A DNA stretch of 29,494 nucleotides from Flavobacteriales bacterium (GCA_016715995.1 JADJXF010000034.1:1-29494); one strand, 5' to 3'; counted from the stretch's first letter, positions 14,757 to 22,526 are shown. Notes: a model not told the origin generated them from the letters alone. Numbers and translations are program-made.

Positions 14757-15660
14757 TCAGATCTTGGCCCAAGGCGCGGCAGCCCAAGCAGCGCCGCGTC
14801 ATCGTCATCGCAAAGCGGATACCGTCAAATCGACACGTCCTTGGTAGATGTTCAAAAGTGATGCATGGAATCGTTCCCGCAGCGGGGCCATGAGCAATTC
14901 ACCGTTGCGCGCGATACCGCCGAAGAGCACGATGCGCTTTGGGGCCCGTGGCGCACACTGCGTTGGCTAGGCCGATCGCGAGCCATTCCGTGGTGCGCCG
15001 GAAGCACTCCTTCGCTGCTGCATCACCAGTATTCGCGCGGTCAGCGATGGTCTTCACATCCAGTGCTTGTTCAGCACCGCCCGCTTCGCTGTATGTCGCG
15101 ATCATGCCCCGAATGCTCACGTATGCTTCCAGGCAGCCTTTCCTTCCGCAGGTGCAATCGCGACCGCCAGGGATGAGGATCGTGTGGCCCAATTCGCCTG
15201 CGTTGCCCGCGCTGCCGAGCACCAGCTTGCCATTCACGATGAAGCCGCTGCCCACGCCGGTGCCGAGCGTGACCACAAGCAGATCGTCGATGCCCTTGCC
15301 TACGCCGTAGCGCCATTCGCCCAGCGCAGCGGCGTTGGCATCGTTGCCCAAGGTGGCAGGCACGCCCATCCGGTCGCTCATCATGCGGGCCAGTGGCACA
15401 TCATGCTTCCATGGAAGGTTTGGCGCCATTTCAATAATGCCCGTGAGTTGGTTCGCGTTAGGAGCCCCGATGCCGATGGCCTGTATTGAAGCCTCATGAT
15501 GCGCCCGTATCATCTGCGTGGCCTCACGCGCCAAGGCATCCGCGAAGGCATGGACATCGGCATGGCCGGTGGTGGCGAAACGCGCGCGGGCGATCACCTT
15601 TCCATCCTGCACCAAGCCGAGCTTACTGGTGGTGCCACCGATGTCGATGCCTAGGATCAT
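14757..15660 (-). pseudogene. ROK-family sugar kinase with disrupted 3' end
   Basis: This is an ATP-dependent sugar kinase of the ROK family (glucokinase, mannokinase or N-acetylhexosamine kinase). It opens with MILGIDIGGTTSKLG (phosphate loop), followed by IGIGAPNAN, LGNDANAAALGEWRYG, TLGTGVGSGFIVNG and GELGHTILIPGGRDCTCGRK ending in the GCLEAY zinc motif. From the ATG at 15660 the frame is intact to about 14945, then runs to a premature TGA at 14901-14899. Removing one base in the GGGG at 14941-14944 (plus strand) restores RIVLFGGIARNGELLMAPLR to a TGA at 14807-14805. Two more single-base changes (about 14807-14811 and 14783-14785) restore a family-typical tail ending LLGAAAPWAKI and a stop at 14757. 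That gives about 301 residues, a normal ROK length. Whether this is decay or assembly error is open. Its ATG overlaps the transporter stop. Confidence 0.8.
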
Positions 15661-16958
15661 GATTGCGGGCTATGCTTCGATCCCGCGAAGCCGTACCAGG
15701 CTAAGAACCCGTAGCACAGCAAGGGCAGCGCGAAGCTCAGATGGAAACCTGGCGCGTAATCCGGCATGGAACAGATCGATGATGGCGCCCTGCAGCGGAG
15801 GAATCAACGCGCCGCCGACGATCATCATCACCAACAGGCTTGAACCCTGTGCCGTGTCCTTGCCCAAGCCGTCGATGGCCAGCGTGAAGATGTTGCTCCA
15901 CATGATGGAGTTGAAGAGGCCGATAGCTACGATCGCCCACATGGTCCAAGCCCCTTGACCAGCGATCACCACCCCCAATAATGCCATAGCCGCGAGGGAG
16001 AACAGCCCCAACGCGCGCGCGGGAGCCGGACCAGCGAGCATGAATGCGGCAGCATTGACGGCGATGAGCACGGCCATGGGCCAGGCGTTCCAGAGCCTGA
16101 GGTCATGACCGTGGTTGATGCCGAAGAGCAAGCCGAAGAGGGCCATGCCGAGCACGAGCATGAGGAGCCCGCGTTTCATGGCGTCTAGGTCTTTGCGCAT
16201 GGCGATGGCGCCGAGGAAGCGGCCCGCCATTGCGCCACCCCAGTAGAAGCTCAGGAAATGCTTGCCGGTGTGCTCGGACATGCCCATCACGGAATCGAGC
16301 TTGATGAAGTTGATGAGCAGGCTCCCGATGGTCACCTCCGCGCCCACATAGCAGAAGATGGCCAGCATGCCCCAGCGCAGCTGCGGATGACGCAATGCAT
16401 CGCTCTGGGCGGTGCCGGTCTGCACCGGTTCCGGCAATGAGGTGAAGCGTACCCAGGCTGCCTGGAGAAGCAGCAGCGCGGTGAATGCGGCATACGGCCA
16501 GCGCACAGCGTCGTCGCCCTTGAACACCGTGAAGATGAGCGCGCCACCGATGATGGGGGCCAGAGTGGTGCCGAGCGAGTTGAACGCCTGCGCCAGGTTC
16601 AATCGGCTGCTCGCTCCATCGGGCGATCCGATGTTCGCCACGAACGGATTCGCCGCGATCTGCAGCAGCGTGAATCCAAGGCCGAGCACGAAGAGCGCAA
16701 GCAGGTAGAAGCCGAAGGCTTGCACGTAGGTGGCAGGCACGAAGAGCGCCGTGCCGCAGGCTGAAATGAGCAGCCCTGCCGTCAGCGCGCGCTTGTATCC
16801 GAAACGCGCTAGAGATTCACCGAGAGGGTCTGCCACCAAGGCATGCCGGGGAACACGGTGCGCAAGTGGGGGATGAGCACATCGTTCATCACCGTCATGA
16901 AGCCCCACATGAAGAAGAGCGAGGTGAGCACCACCATCGCGTAGCGGTTCGATCCCAT
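15657..16958 (-). pseudogene. FucP/GluP-type MFS sugar transporter, disrupted twice
   Basis: This is a major facilitator superfamily sugar:proton symporter of the FHS group (FucP, GluP, NagP). The N-terminus from the ATG at 16958 reads SNRYAMVVLTSLFFMWGFMT followed by VMNDVLIPHLRTVF, the classic first helix, and then hits a TAG near 16808. The bulk (about 16810 to 15770) is in another frame: ARFGYKRALTAGLLISACGT, then TLLQIAANPFVANIGSPDGA, FNSLGTTLAPIIGG and GGALIPPLQGAIIDLF. Between the two parts the helix-2 region is too short by roughly 15 residues, so there is a real or artefactual deletion as well as a frame change. A second shift at about 15751-15765 moves the C-terminus (FALPLLCYGFLAWYGFAG) into the frame whose TGA overlaps the kinase ATG (ATGA). 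Likely substrates are mannose or N-acetylglucosamine by context. Confidence 0.8.
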
Positions 16959-16969
16959 GGCCGATGGCC

Positions 16970-17004
16970 CCAATGTAGCTGGATGGTTGAGAGGGCCCGT
17001 CCAA
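16970..17004 (-). promoter_or_regulatory. Possible promoter of the transporter-kinase-mannosidase operon
   Basis: On the minus strand TTGG (17004-17001) precedes TACATTGG (16977-16970) by 23 nt. TACATTGG matches the Bacteroidota -7 consensus TAnnTTTG at seven of eight positions. The transporter ATG is 12 nt further on, at 16958. The spacing is at the long end of the accepted range, so this is a weak call. Confidence 0.33.
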
Positions 17005-17034
17005 GCCTTCCGGTCGAGCCTATCTTGCCGCGCC

Positions 17035-18036
17035 ATGAGCCACGATCGTCGTCACTTCATCAAGCTCGGTCTCGCAAGCACTGCCGCACTCGCCGCTGGT
17101 TGCGTGGAATCACCGACTGGGGAATCAGCTAGCTCAACCTTGCCAACTACAGGTGGCACACGCAAAGGTCCCATCATCCTCAGCACATGGGATCATGGCT
17201 TGCCTGCCAATGTGCGGGCTTGGGAGGTGCTCGAACGGGGCGGCAGTGTACTGGACGCCGTGGAGCAGGGCGTAGCTGTGGTTGAAAGCGATTTCACCAA
17301 TCGCAGCGTGGGCCTGGGTGGTCTTCCGGACCGTGACGGGCATGTGACCTTGGACGCGTGCATCCAGGACCACGATGGGCGGGCGGGCGCCGTGGCCTTC
17401 CTTCAAGACATCGAGCATCCGATCAACGTGGCTCGCGCGGTGCTGGAGCGCACCCCGCACGTCATGCTAGTGGGCGAAGGTGCGCGGCGATGGGCGCTGG
17501 AGAATGGGTTCCCGAGCAAACAGGTGCCCATGGCGCCGGATGTCGCTGCGCGTTGGGCTGCATGGAAGAAGGAGGAGAAGTACTGGCCAGAGCCTAACGT
17601 GGAGAACCATGATACCATCGGGATGGTCGCCATGGACGCCGAGGGTCGCTTCGCCGGATCTTGCACCACCAGCGGGGTTGCCTTCAAGATCCATGGGCGC
17701 GTTGGGGATAGTCCCATCATCGGAGCAGGCCTTTTCGTCGATGGCGATGTAGGGGCTTCATGCGCTACCGGTGTTGGCGAGCTGGTGATCCGGACAGCCG
17801 GCACCCACACGGTGGTGGAGCTGATGCGGCAGGGCCGTACGCCCGAGGAGGCGTGCCAGGCAGCGGTCCAGCGGATCATCCGTAAGCACAAGGACCTCGG
17901 GGACATGCAGGTCGGCTTCCTGGCCATACGGGCTGATGGGGCTTTCGGTGGATGGGCCTTGCGCAAAGGCTTTTCCTATGCCTTGCGCACCATTGAGCGG
18001 ACAGATCTGGTAAAGGCTTCCAACGAGCTGGGCTGA
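17035..18036 (+). CDS. Glycosylasparaginase (N4-(beta-N-acetylglucosaminyl)-L-asparaginase), Tat lipoprotein
   Basis: This is an Ntn-hydrolase that cleaves the GlcNAc-asparagine bond left when N-glycoproteins are degraded. The ATG at 17035 starts a twin-arginine signal (RRHFIKLGL) ending in a lipobox (LAAGC, Cys23), so the product should be a Tat-exported lipoprotein. The precursor has 333 residues. The autocleavage site is Asp193-Thr194 in NVENHDTIGMVAMD, with Thr194 the expected nucleophile. Substrate-binding blocks GRVGDSPIIGAG and ATGVGE follow. Length and order fit the Flavobacterium (Elizabethkingia) meningosepticum enzyme. It diverges from the transporter with about 76 nt between the starts, which places it with the GH92 and ROK genes in one N-glycan locus. 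The frame is intact. Confidence 0.92.
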   Translation: MSHDRRHFIKLGLASTAALAAGCVESPTGESASSTLPTTGGTRKGPIILSTWDHGLPANVRAWEVLERGGSVLDAVEQGVAVVESDFTNRSVGLGGLPDRDGHVTLDACIQDHDGRAGAVAFLQDIEHPINVARAVLERTPHVMLVGEGARRWALENGFPSKQVPMAPDVAARWAAWKKEEKYWPEPNVENHDTIGMVAMDAEGRFAGSCTTSGVAFKIHGRVGDSPIIGAGLFVDGDVGASCATGVGELVIRTAGTHTVVELMRQGRTPEEACQAAVQRIIRKHKDLGDMQVGFLAIRADGAFGGWALRKGFSYALRTIERTDLVKASNELG

Positions 18037-18041
18037 TCGGG

Positions 18042-18073
18042 TTTGGATCCTTCCGGGCAAGGGCCTACCTTCG
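18042..18073 (+). promoter_or_regulatory. Promoter of the small secreted protein gene
   Basis: TTTG (18042-18045) is followed after 20 nt by TACCTTCG (18066-18073), seven of eight matches to the Bacteroidota -7 consensus TAnnTTTG with ideal spacing. The ATG at 18078 lies only four bases after the -7 box, so transcription may start at or next to the start codon. Sequence match only. Confidence 0.5.
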
Positions 18074-18077
18074 TTCC

Positions 18078-18419
18078 ATGCTACGCACCGCGCGCATCCT
18101 GGTTCTGGCCTCTTTTGGCGCTTGGGTATCGCCCATGAGCGCCGCAGGTGATGGATGCGGGAGTCGGCCCAGCCTCAACGTGCAGTGTTCGCGTTCCTCG
18201 GCTTTCGTGCAAGTGAATGTGGCCAATTGCCGACGAATCGGCAAGGTGGTTCTCGAGGTGCGCGACAAGGAGGGCCGCGTGCTCTACCATGAAGAGGGCA
18301 AGGCGCTCGCTGAGGAACTGGTGCGCCGCCTGGACAAGGGCCTTCTGCCGCGCGGCACGCACACCGTTACCGTCGCCGGCAGGGACCTCGCGCTCTCGCA
18401 GCCGTTCACGGTCGAATAG
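18078..18419 (+). CDS. Small exported protein of unknown function
   Basis: I do not recognise this 113-residue protein. It starts with a clear signal peptide (MLRTARILVLASFGAWVSPM, then SAAG). The mature part has two early cysteines (GDGCGSR and NVQCSRS) and a third in VANCRRI. A beta-rich half follows, with KVVLEVRDKEGRVLYHEEGK, a short helix (LAEELVRRLDKG) and TVTVAGRDLALSQPFTVE. The overall shape, an immunoglobulin-like strand pattern ending in a conserved strand, resembles small secreted Bacteroidota proteins related to C-terminal sorting domains, but it is too short to be sure. It ends one base before the convergent anti-sigma gene. Confidence 0.75.
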   Translation: MLRTARILVLASFGAWVSPMSAAGDGCGSRPSLNVQCSRSSAFVQVNVANCRRIGKVVLEVRDKEGRVLYHEEGKALAEELVRRLDKGLLPRGTHTVTVAGRDLALSQPFTVE

Positions 18420-18420
18420 C

Positions 18421-19377
18421 TTACCACCCGGTCGCCAACAGAGCAATCACTTCCGGTGAGCCGGATAGGACGGTTGCCGATTCGCTTTGCTGCTTGCCAA
18501 GGACGTGTTTGCTGCGCGTCGAGGTGTTGGCCACGCTCATGTTCTGCAGGAGTTCGACCTCTGTCACTACGTGCGAACCGGTGGCAGTTTGAGCCGGTTC
18601 AGCTGGAGTAGGCGCTTCGGCCTTCCGCTTCTCCTGTGCAGCGAATCCGTCGGCCTCATTCGCCTCCCGCTCGGCCCGCTGACTGGACTTGTCATCGCGT
18701 AAGTTGTCCGCAGCCGCATCCTTCGTGGTAAGCGTGACGGCGGGTTGCTCGTCCGTGGTTATTTCAGCCTCCTCTACCACCGAGATGTCAGCATTCGCTT
18801 TTGCCTCCGAAACGGCGCCTTGCGCGATCAACTCATCCTCAACCTCGGATGGCTTGCGTGCAACATCGCCGGAAGGCGCAACCTTCGGGGCCGCGACGGA
18901 ATCCAAGGCTTCAGACAAGCCCACCTTCTGCGCCGGCTGCTCTTCGGCTGCTTGCGGCTTGTTCTCGACCACCTGCTGATTCTTCATGGCCTCGCCTCCG
19001 GTGCGCATCACCTGAACACCGGCAATGATCAGCAGGGCCAGCGTGGCAAAAGCCAGGGCGGGGCGCCACATGGCGGAAGCTTCCTTGGGCCACAGCAGCG
19101 CGCCGACGCTGTTCAGCCATATCTGCCAGGAAGGGCGCTGCTGCGCACGGAAAGCGCTCATCACCGCGTCGCGCACCTCCGGACCAGCCGTGACCGGTTC
19201 ACGGCGGCTATCGTCCTCGCGCACCTGATGGAGCAAAGCGCGCATCGCCTCGTATTCCTCGCGGCTGCTCAGGTGGCGGAGCACATAGGCACGCTCCTCC
19301 TCCAGCAGTTCGTCGAAGGACCGGTCCTGCAACAGGCTCTCTATGTCCTCCGGATCGTAGTGTTCACGCCTTTCCAT
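18421..19377 (-). CDS. Anti-sigma-factor-like single-pass membrane protein
   Basis: This is a protein of 318 residues encoded directly after an ECF sigma factor and overlapping it by 14 nt. Residues 1-60 are acidic and helical (YDPEDIESLLQDRSFDELLE) and fit a cytoplasmic sigma-binding domain. No zinc-finger HxxxCxxC motif is present, so it is not a ZAS-type anti-sigma. One transmembrane segment spans about residues 104-122 (WRPALAFATLALLIIAG). The remaining 190 residues, presumably periplasmic, are low-complexity and rich in Ala, Glu and Lys, ending in a hydrophobic tail (VLSGSPEVIALLATGW). The anti-sigma role is inferred from order and architecture. Confidence 0.78.
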   Translation of the reverse strand: MERREHYDPEDIESLLQDRSFDELLEEERAYVLRHLSSREEYEAMRALLHQVREDDSRREPVTAGPEVRDAVMSAFRAQQRPSWQIWLNSVGALLWPKEASAMWRPALAFATLALLIIAGVQVMRTGGEAMKNQQVVENKPQAAEEQPAQKVGLSEALDSVAAPKVAPSGDVARKPSEVEDELIAQGAVSEAKANADISVVEEAEITTDEQPAVTLTTKDAAADNLRDDKSSQRAEREANEADGFAAQEKRKAEAPTPAEPAQTATGSHVVTEVELLQNMSVANTSTRSKHVLGKQQSESATVLSGSPEVIALLATGW

Positions 19378-19960
19378 GGTGCAGGGCGTTAGGGTCGAAC
19401 TCTTTCATGCGCTCGGCCAGTTTCTTAAGGGTGTAGAACAAACGGCTCTTCACGGTGCCCTCGGAGCATCCGAAGGCAGCGGCGATCTCCTTGATGGCCA
19501 TGTCCTCGTGGTACCGCATCACGAAGGTGGCTTTGTGGTCGGGGTCCAACCGTTCGAGCTCTTCGCCCAGCCGGTCGCGGAAATGCCCATGGTCCACGCC
19601 GATGCCGTCCAAGGCATCCACGCGGTCGGGCTCAAGCCGAAGGTGAAGAGCGGCAGCCTTTACCACGCCTTGATGGCGATAGGCGTTCTTACACATGTTG
19701 TTCGCCACGCTGAAGACCCAGGTCTGAAATGGTCGGCCCGGATCGTAGCTGGTTGGACGCTGCGCCAGCTTGGTGAACAGATCCTGAAGCATGTCGCGGG
19801 CCTGTTCCCGATCGTGCCAGAGCATCCGGTGGAAGTAGTTGAGCAATCGGCCGTGGTAACGGTCATACACGGTGCCGAATGCCCGTTCATCCCCCTTCAC
19901 CACGAGTTCCATTAGGCGCTCATCGCTCAACTGTTCGTGCTCCCTGCTGAAGAGGCCCAT
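19364..19960 (-). CDS. ECF RNA polymerase sigma factor
   Basis: This is a group 4 sigma-70 factor of 198 residues. Region 2 reads FGTVYDRYHGRLLNYFHRML, then REQARDMLQDLFTKLAQRP and PFQTWVFSVANNMCKNAYR. Region 4 is LDPDHKATFVMRYHEDMAIK, then EIAAAFGCSEGTVKSRLFYT and LKKLAERM, with a clear helix-turn-helix. The ATG at 19960 is preferred over a TTG at 19966 that overlaps the upstream stop. It is the middle gene of a minus-strand trio, between an exported protein of unknown function and an anti-sigma-like membrane protein. Target promoters are unknown, and no obvious autoregulatory site was seen. Confidence 0.93.
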   Translation of the reverse strand: MGLFSREHEQLSDERLMELVVKGDERAFGTVYDRYHGRLLNYFHRMLWHDREQARDMLQDLFTKLAQRPTSYDPGRPFQTWVFSVANNMCKNAYRHQGVVKAAALHLRLEPDRVDALDGIGVDHGHFRDRLGEELERLDPDHKATFVMRYHEDMAIKEIAAAFGCSEGTVKSRLFYTLKKLAERMKEFDPNALHHGKA

Positions 19961-19962
19961 GG

Positions 19963-21105
19963 TCAATGCTGCAGGATGCCGTTGCTGATCAGTTCACGGG
20001 TCACACCGAGGCGCTGGGCCAAGGCACGGAGCTCATGCTCCAATTCCGCGCTGCGTTTCTCGTCGCCGATGGCGCGGTAGTGCTTCAGGAGAATGCTGGC
20101 CGGGATGATGTAATTCCGTCCGATGGGGCCAGCATCGATTGTCTTGCGCATCGCCTTCCATGTCGATTCGAGCTTCCCGATGTCGCAGCAGGGCTTGCTG
20201 GTCAATCGCATTGCAAGGCCCGTCACATGCAGTTGGCTGGCATGCGCGGCTGCTATTTCCCTGCCAACTGCCAACGAGAGGAAGACCGGCCGGTCGCAAC
20301 TGGTGGGCAGTGCGCTGATGAAGGAAGTGCCATCCCTAGGTACCGCTCCGCGTGCGCTGATGCGCCGCCAGATCCGGCTGCGGTACACGGGATCATCGAG
20401 CAACCTGTGATCCACCACGAGCACATCGGGTCGTTTGCCCTCGGCCTGAAGGACCAACGTGGGGAAAGCATCCATCTCACCGGCGGCGATGAGGATGCCA
20501 TCGCGTTCCACCGAGAGCAGGATGTCGTTGGCGGCGACGAAAAGGGCCGGGGCCACCTCGCCTCTGGCCTTCAAACTAGATGCGGCAGTCTTGATAAGGC
20601 TGCGATCATCCTCGCGAACGGCTTTGGTGAGTAACGGCGCCACCAATTCCAGCCGCTCCGGTTGCAGCTCGGCGGCGAGTTCAAGATGCTGGTATGCCGT
20701 CGGCGCAGGGAATTGGGCGTAGTAGCTGGCCATGTGCCCTTCGAAGCTGTTCGGGAAGGACCTGTTCAATCCCTCCGCCTGCTGCAGCATGACCGCCCGG
20801 TCGGTAGGAGTGAGTTCGCCCTGATTGCGGTTCAGCGCGCTGTTCCGGCTTGCGCGCAGCCCTTCGAGCTGCAAGGTGGCTTCCGTGCCGATACCATTGT
20901 TGAAGAGCTCCAGATCGAGTTGCGGACGATCCTCTTCAGCGGCCGCAGCGGTTGTCCACCCACCCTGGTAGGCGTCGCGCACCGAGCTCTGCTGTTGATC
21001 TTCCTTTCTTGGCGCGCTGGGGGCTTCAGTCTGCGCGATGCCAATGCTGACCCAGCAAACGAGGAGGGCGGCAAGGGTCGGGCGATGCATCCGTGCTAGG
21101 GTCAT
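19963..21105 (-). CDS. Exported protein of unknown function, upstream of ECF sigma factor
   Basis: This protein has 380 residues from the ATG at 21105; an ATG at 21090 is also possible. It has a signal peptide (RPTLAALLVCWVSIGIAQ) and a polar, Gln-rich start to the mature chain. The middle is helical and repeat-like (AYQHLELAAELQPERLELVA, then PLLTKAVREDDRSLIKTAAS), suggesting TPR-like helices. The segment DGILIAAGEMDAFPTLVLQA followed by EGKRPDVLVVDHRLLDDPVY resembles the periplasmic C-terminal part of DUF2723 membrane proteins of Bacteroidota, where a similar GDxDTYP and RPDVRVVN pattern occurs. Two vicinal cysteines lie in KPCCDIG. It precedes the sigma gene without a gap, so it is probably co-transcribed and may be part of the signalling circuit. 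No function is assigned. Confidence 0.75.
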   Translation of the reverse strand: MTLARMHRPTLAALLVCWVSIGIAQTEAPSAPRKEDQQQSSVRDAYQGGWTTAAAAEEDRPQLDLELFNNGIGTEATLQLEGLRASRNSALNRNQGELTPTDRAVMLQQAEGLNRSFPNSFEGHMASYYAQFPAPTAYQHLELAAELQPERLELVAPLLTKAVREDDRSLIKTAASSLKARGEVAPALFVAANDILLSVERDGILIAAGEMDAFPTLVLQAEGKRPDVLVVDHRLLDDPVYRSRIWRRISARGAVPRDGTSFISALPTSCDRPVFLSLAVGREIAAAHASQLHVTGLAMRLTSKPCCDIGKLESTWKAMRKTIDAGPIGRNYIIPASILLKHYRAIGDEKRSAELEHELRALAQRLGVTRELISNGILQH

Positions 21106-21156
21106 GTTGCTGGTTGCTGTACACGCCAACCCCGGAAGGGTTCATTCGGTGGCGGG

Positions 21157-21164
21157 TACCTTTG
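21157..21164 (+). promoter_or_regulatory. Probable -7 promoter element of the DUF493 operon
   Basis: TACCTTTG is a perfect TAnnTTTG match, 13 nt before the ATG at 21178. A convincing -33 TTTG at the right distance is missing. The site overlaps a short palindrome (CTTTG, C, CAAAG at 21160-21170). It is a plausible promoter by match and position, giving a very short leader. Confidence 0.4.
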
Positions 21165-21177
21165 CCAAAGTTGCGCC

Positions 21178-21453
21178 ATGCTGAGTGAGGAAGCGAAGGA
21201 ACGGTTGCGCCAGAGCCTGGACAAGGTGCATGCTTGGCCCTCGCTGTACATGTTCAAGTTCATTCTCGAACCGGATGCCGACCGCTTGGAGAAAGTGATG
21301 GCGCTGCTGAATCCCGAGAGTGAGGTGCTCCGGAAGTACTCGGCAGGTGGCAAGTACCTCAGCCTCACCGTGAAGGAGGTGATGATGAGCGCCGAGGACG
21401 TGGTCGCGCGTTACGACCGGGCCGCCGGCATCCCAGGAGTCATCGTTCTTTGA
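21178..21453 (+). CDS. DUF493 (YbeD-like) family protein
   Basis: This is a small cytosolic alpha/beta protein of 91 residues, full length for the family. It contains WPSLYMFKFILEPDADRLEK, then VMALLNPESEVLRKYSAGGK and YLSLTVKEVMMSAEDVVARY, matching the ferredoxin-like DUF493 pattern in which FKFI and YLSLT are core strands. E. coli YbeD of this family has no settled function. It is the first gene of a tight plus-strand operon, 3 nt before the next gene. It diverges from the exported-protein gene of the sigma operon. Confidence 0.9.
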   Translation: MLSEEAKERLRQSLDKVHAWPSLYMFKFILEPDADRLEKVMALLNPESEVLRKYSAGGKYLSLTVKEVMMSAEDVVARYDRAAGIPGVIVL

Positions 21454-21456
21454 GCC

Positions 21457-21837
21457 ATGGACCTGGAAACACTGCGCACCGCCCTGCTCATCAGCTTATC
21501 GGTGCTGCTAGTGGTTGTGCTCTACCAGCGCTTCCGTCGGGGCGTCAGGGCCAACGACCTGCCGGTGGCGCGGCATGCGGAGCTGCGCTCACTTGCGGTT
21601 GCATACCATCCGGCCAGGCTTCTCGTTGAGGTGCGTGTGCCCGAAATGCAACGGTTGATGACCGGCCTGAGCCAGGATGATCGGATTCGGGATGCGCACC
21701 AATGGCCCGATGAAGCCTTTCCCGCCGGCACGCACCGATTCGAGCGGCCGTTGCCAGCGCTGGAACCCGGTGAATACCACTTCGAATTGCGGACCACGAC
21801 GCAACGCACGGTCCGCCGCTTCCGTCTTCAGCCGTGA
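21457..21837 (+). CDS. Small single-pass membrane protein of unknown function
   Basis: I do not recognise this protein of 126 residues. Residues 5-24 (TLRTALLISLSVLLVVVLYQ) form a membrane anchor followed by a basic stretch (RFRRGVR), so the remainder lies in the cytoplasm or, less likely, in the periplasm. The soluble part has beta-strand character (ARLLVEVRVPEMQRLMTG, and later EPGEYHFELRTTTQRTVRRF), ending in an immunoglobulin-like strand pair. It starts 3 nt after the DUF493 stop, and its TGA shares a base with the next ATG (TGATG at 21835-21839). Tight spacing suggests it works with the two neighbours. Confidence 0.72.
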   Translation: MDLETLRTALLISLSVLLVVVLYQRFRRGVRANDLPVARHAELRSLAVAYHPARLLVEVRVPEMQRLMTGLSQDDRIRDAHQWPDEAFPAGTHRFERPLPALEPGEYHFELRTTTQRTVRRFRLQP

Positions 21838-22496
21838 TGCACCGGTCACTCGCTCTCTTCATCCTCATCGTTACGGCTCTTTGCGCGGACGCGCAACAGC
21901 GCGGGCGATTGCCCGATGTGAGCAGCACCGTGAAAGGCGACCTGGTGCTGCCCGTACCGTTGAGGAATCCGTTGTTCAATAGCATCACCGAGACGGTGGG
22001 GCAGGTGGGCCTCACGTTCCAGCTTCCGGTTTACAAGGGTTTGGGTCTGGGCCTTGGCAGCAACATGACCTGGTTCACCCTGAAGGAGCGGGCCTTGAAT
22101 CCGTTCATCGTCAGCGGCGATGTCCGACGCCTGGTGGCCTACGGCAAAGTGCAATACGAGCAGTACACGGGTGAGCGCACCTTTTATGAGCTGAGCCTCC
22201 GCATCGGCTTGGCCGGCTATGATTTCGATTGCTCCACCTGCGTTGGGCAGCGCGATCCGGTGCTGTACTGGTCGCTGCAGACAGGATATTACGTTCATGC
22301 AACCGACAACCTGGCCTTTGGCCTGCTCGTCGGCTACGACAACCAGCGCGCGCGATTCAGTGCGGCCGATCTGGGCCTGGAGAACTTCCCGGGCCGGACG
22401 GAAACCACGGAGGCAGGCAGCTATCAGAACCTGATCTTCGGACTGGGCTTCAGCACTCGGCTGCGCAGGAGCGATCGGGAAGCGGTGACTTGGTGA
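21837..22496 (+). CDS. Outer-membrane beta-barrel-like protein
   Basis: This is a secreted protein of 219 residues. A signal peptide (HRSLALFILIVTALCADAQ) precedes a chain of alternating strands. Examples are GQVGLTFQLPVYKGLGLGLG, YELSLRIGLAGYDFDC and YWSLQTGYYVHATDNLAFGL, followed by LVGYDNQRARFSA. The Gly- and aromatic-rich alternation suggests a small outer-membrane barrel of about eight strands. A Cys pair occurs in DFDCSTCVG. The ATG at 21837 is chosen over a GTG at 21834. The gene ends at TGA 22494-22496, followed by a hairpin terminator. No specific family is recognised. Confidence 0.75.
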   Translation: MHRSLALFILIVTALCADAQQRGRLPDVSSTVKGDLVLPVPLRNPLFNSITETVGQVGLTFQLPVYKGLGLGLGSNMTWFTLKERALNPFIVSGDVRRLVAYGKVQYEQYTGERTFYELSLRIGLAGYDFDCSTCVGQRDPVLYWSLQTGYYVHATDNLAFGLLVGYDNQRARFSAADLGLENFPGRTETTEAGSYQNLIFGLGFSTRLRRSDREAVTW

Positions 22497-22502
22497 AACG
22501 AG

Positions 22503-22526
22503 AAAGGCCTCCAACGGGAGGCCCTT
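22503..22526. terminator. Bidirectional hairpin terminator
   Basis: GGCCTCC (22506-22512) and GGAGGCC (22517-22523) form a perfect 7-bp stem with loop AACG, flanked by AAA on the left and CTT on the right. It lies between the convergent beta-barrel and ClpC genes and can serve both. The U-tract is short, so termination may be partial. Confidence 0.65.
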
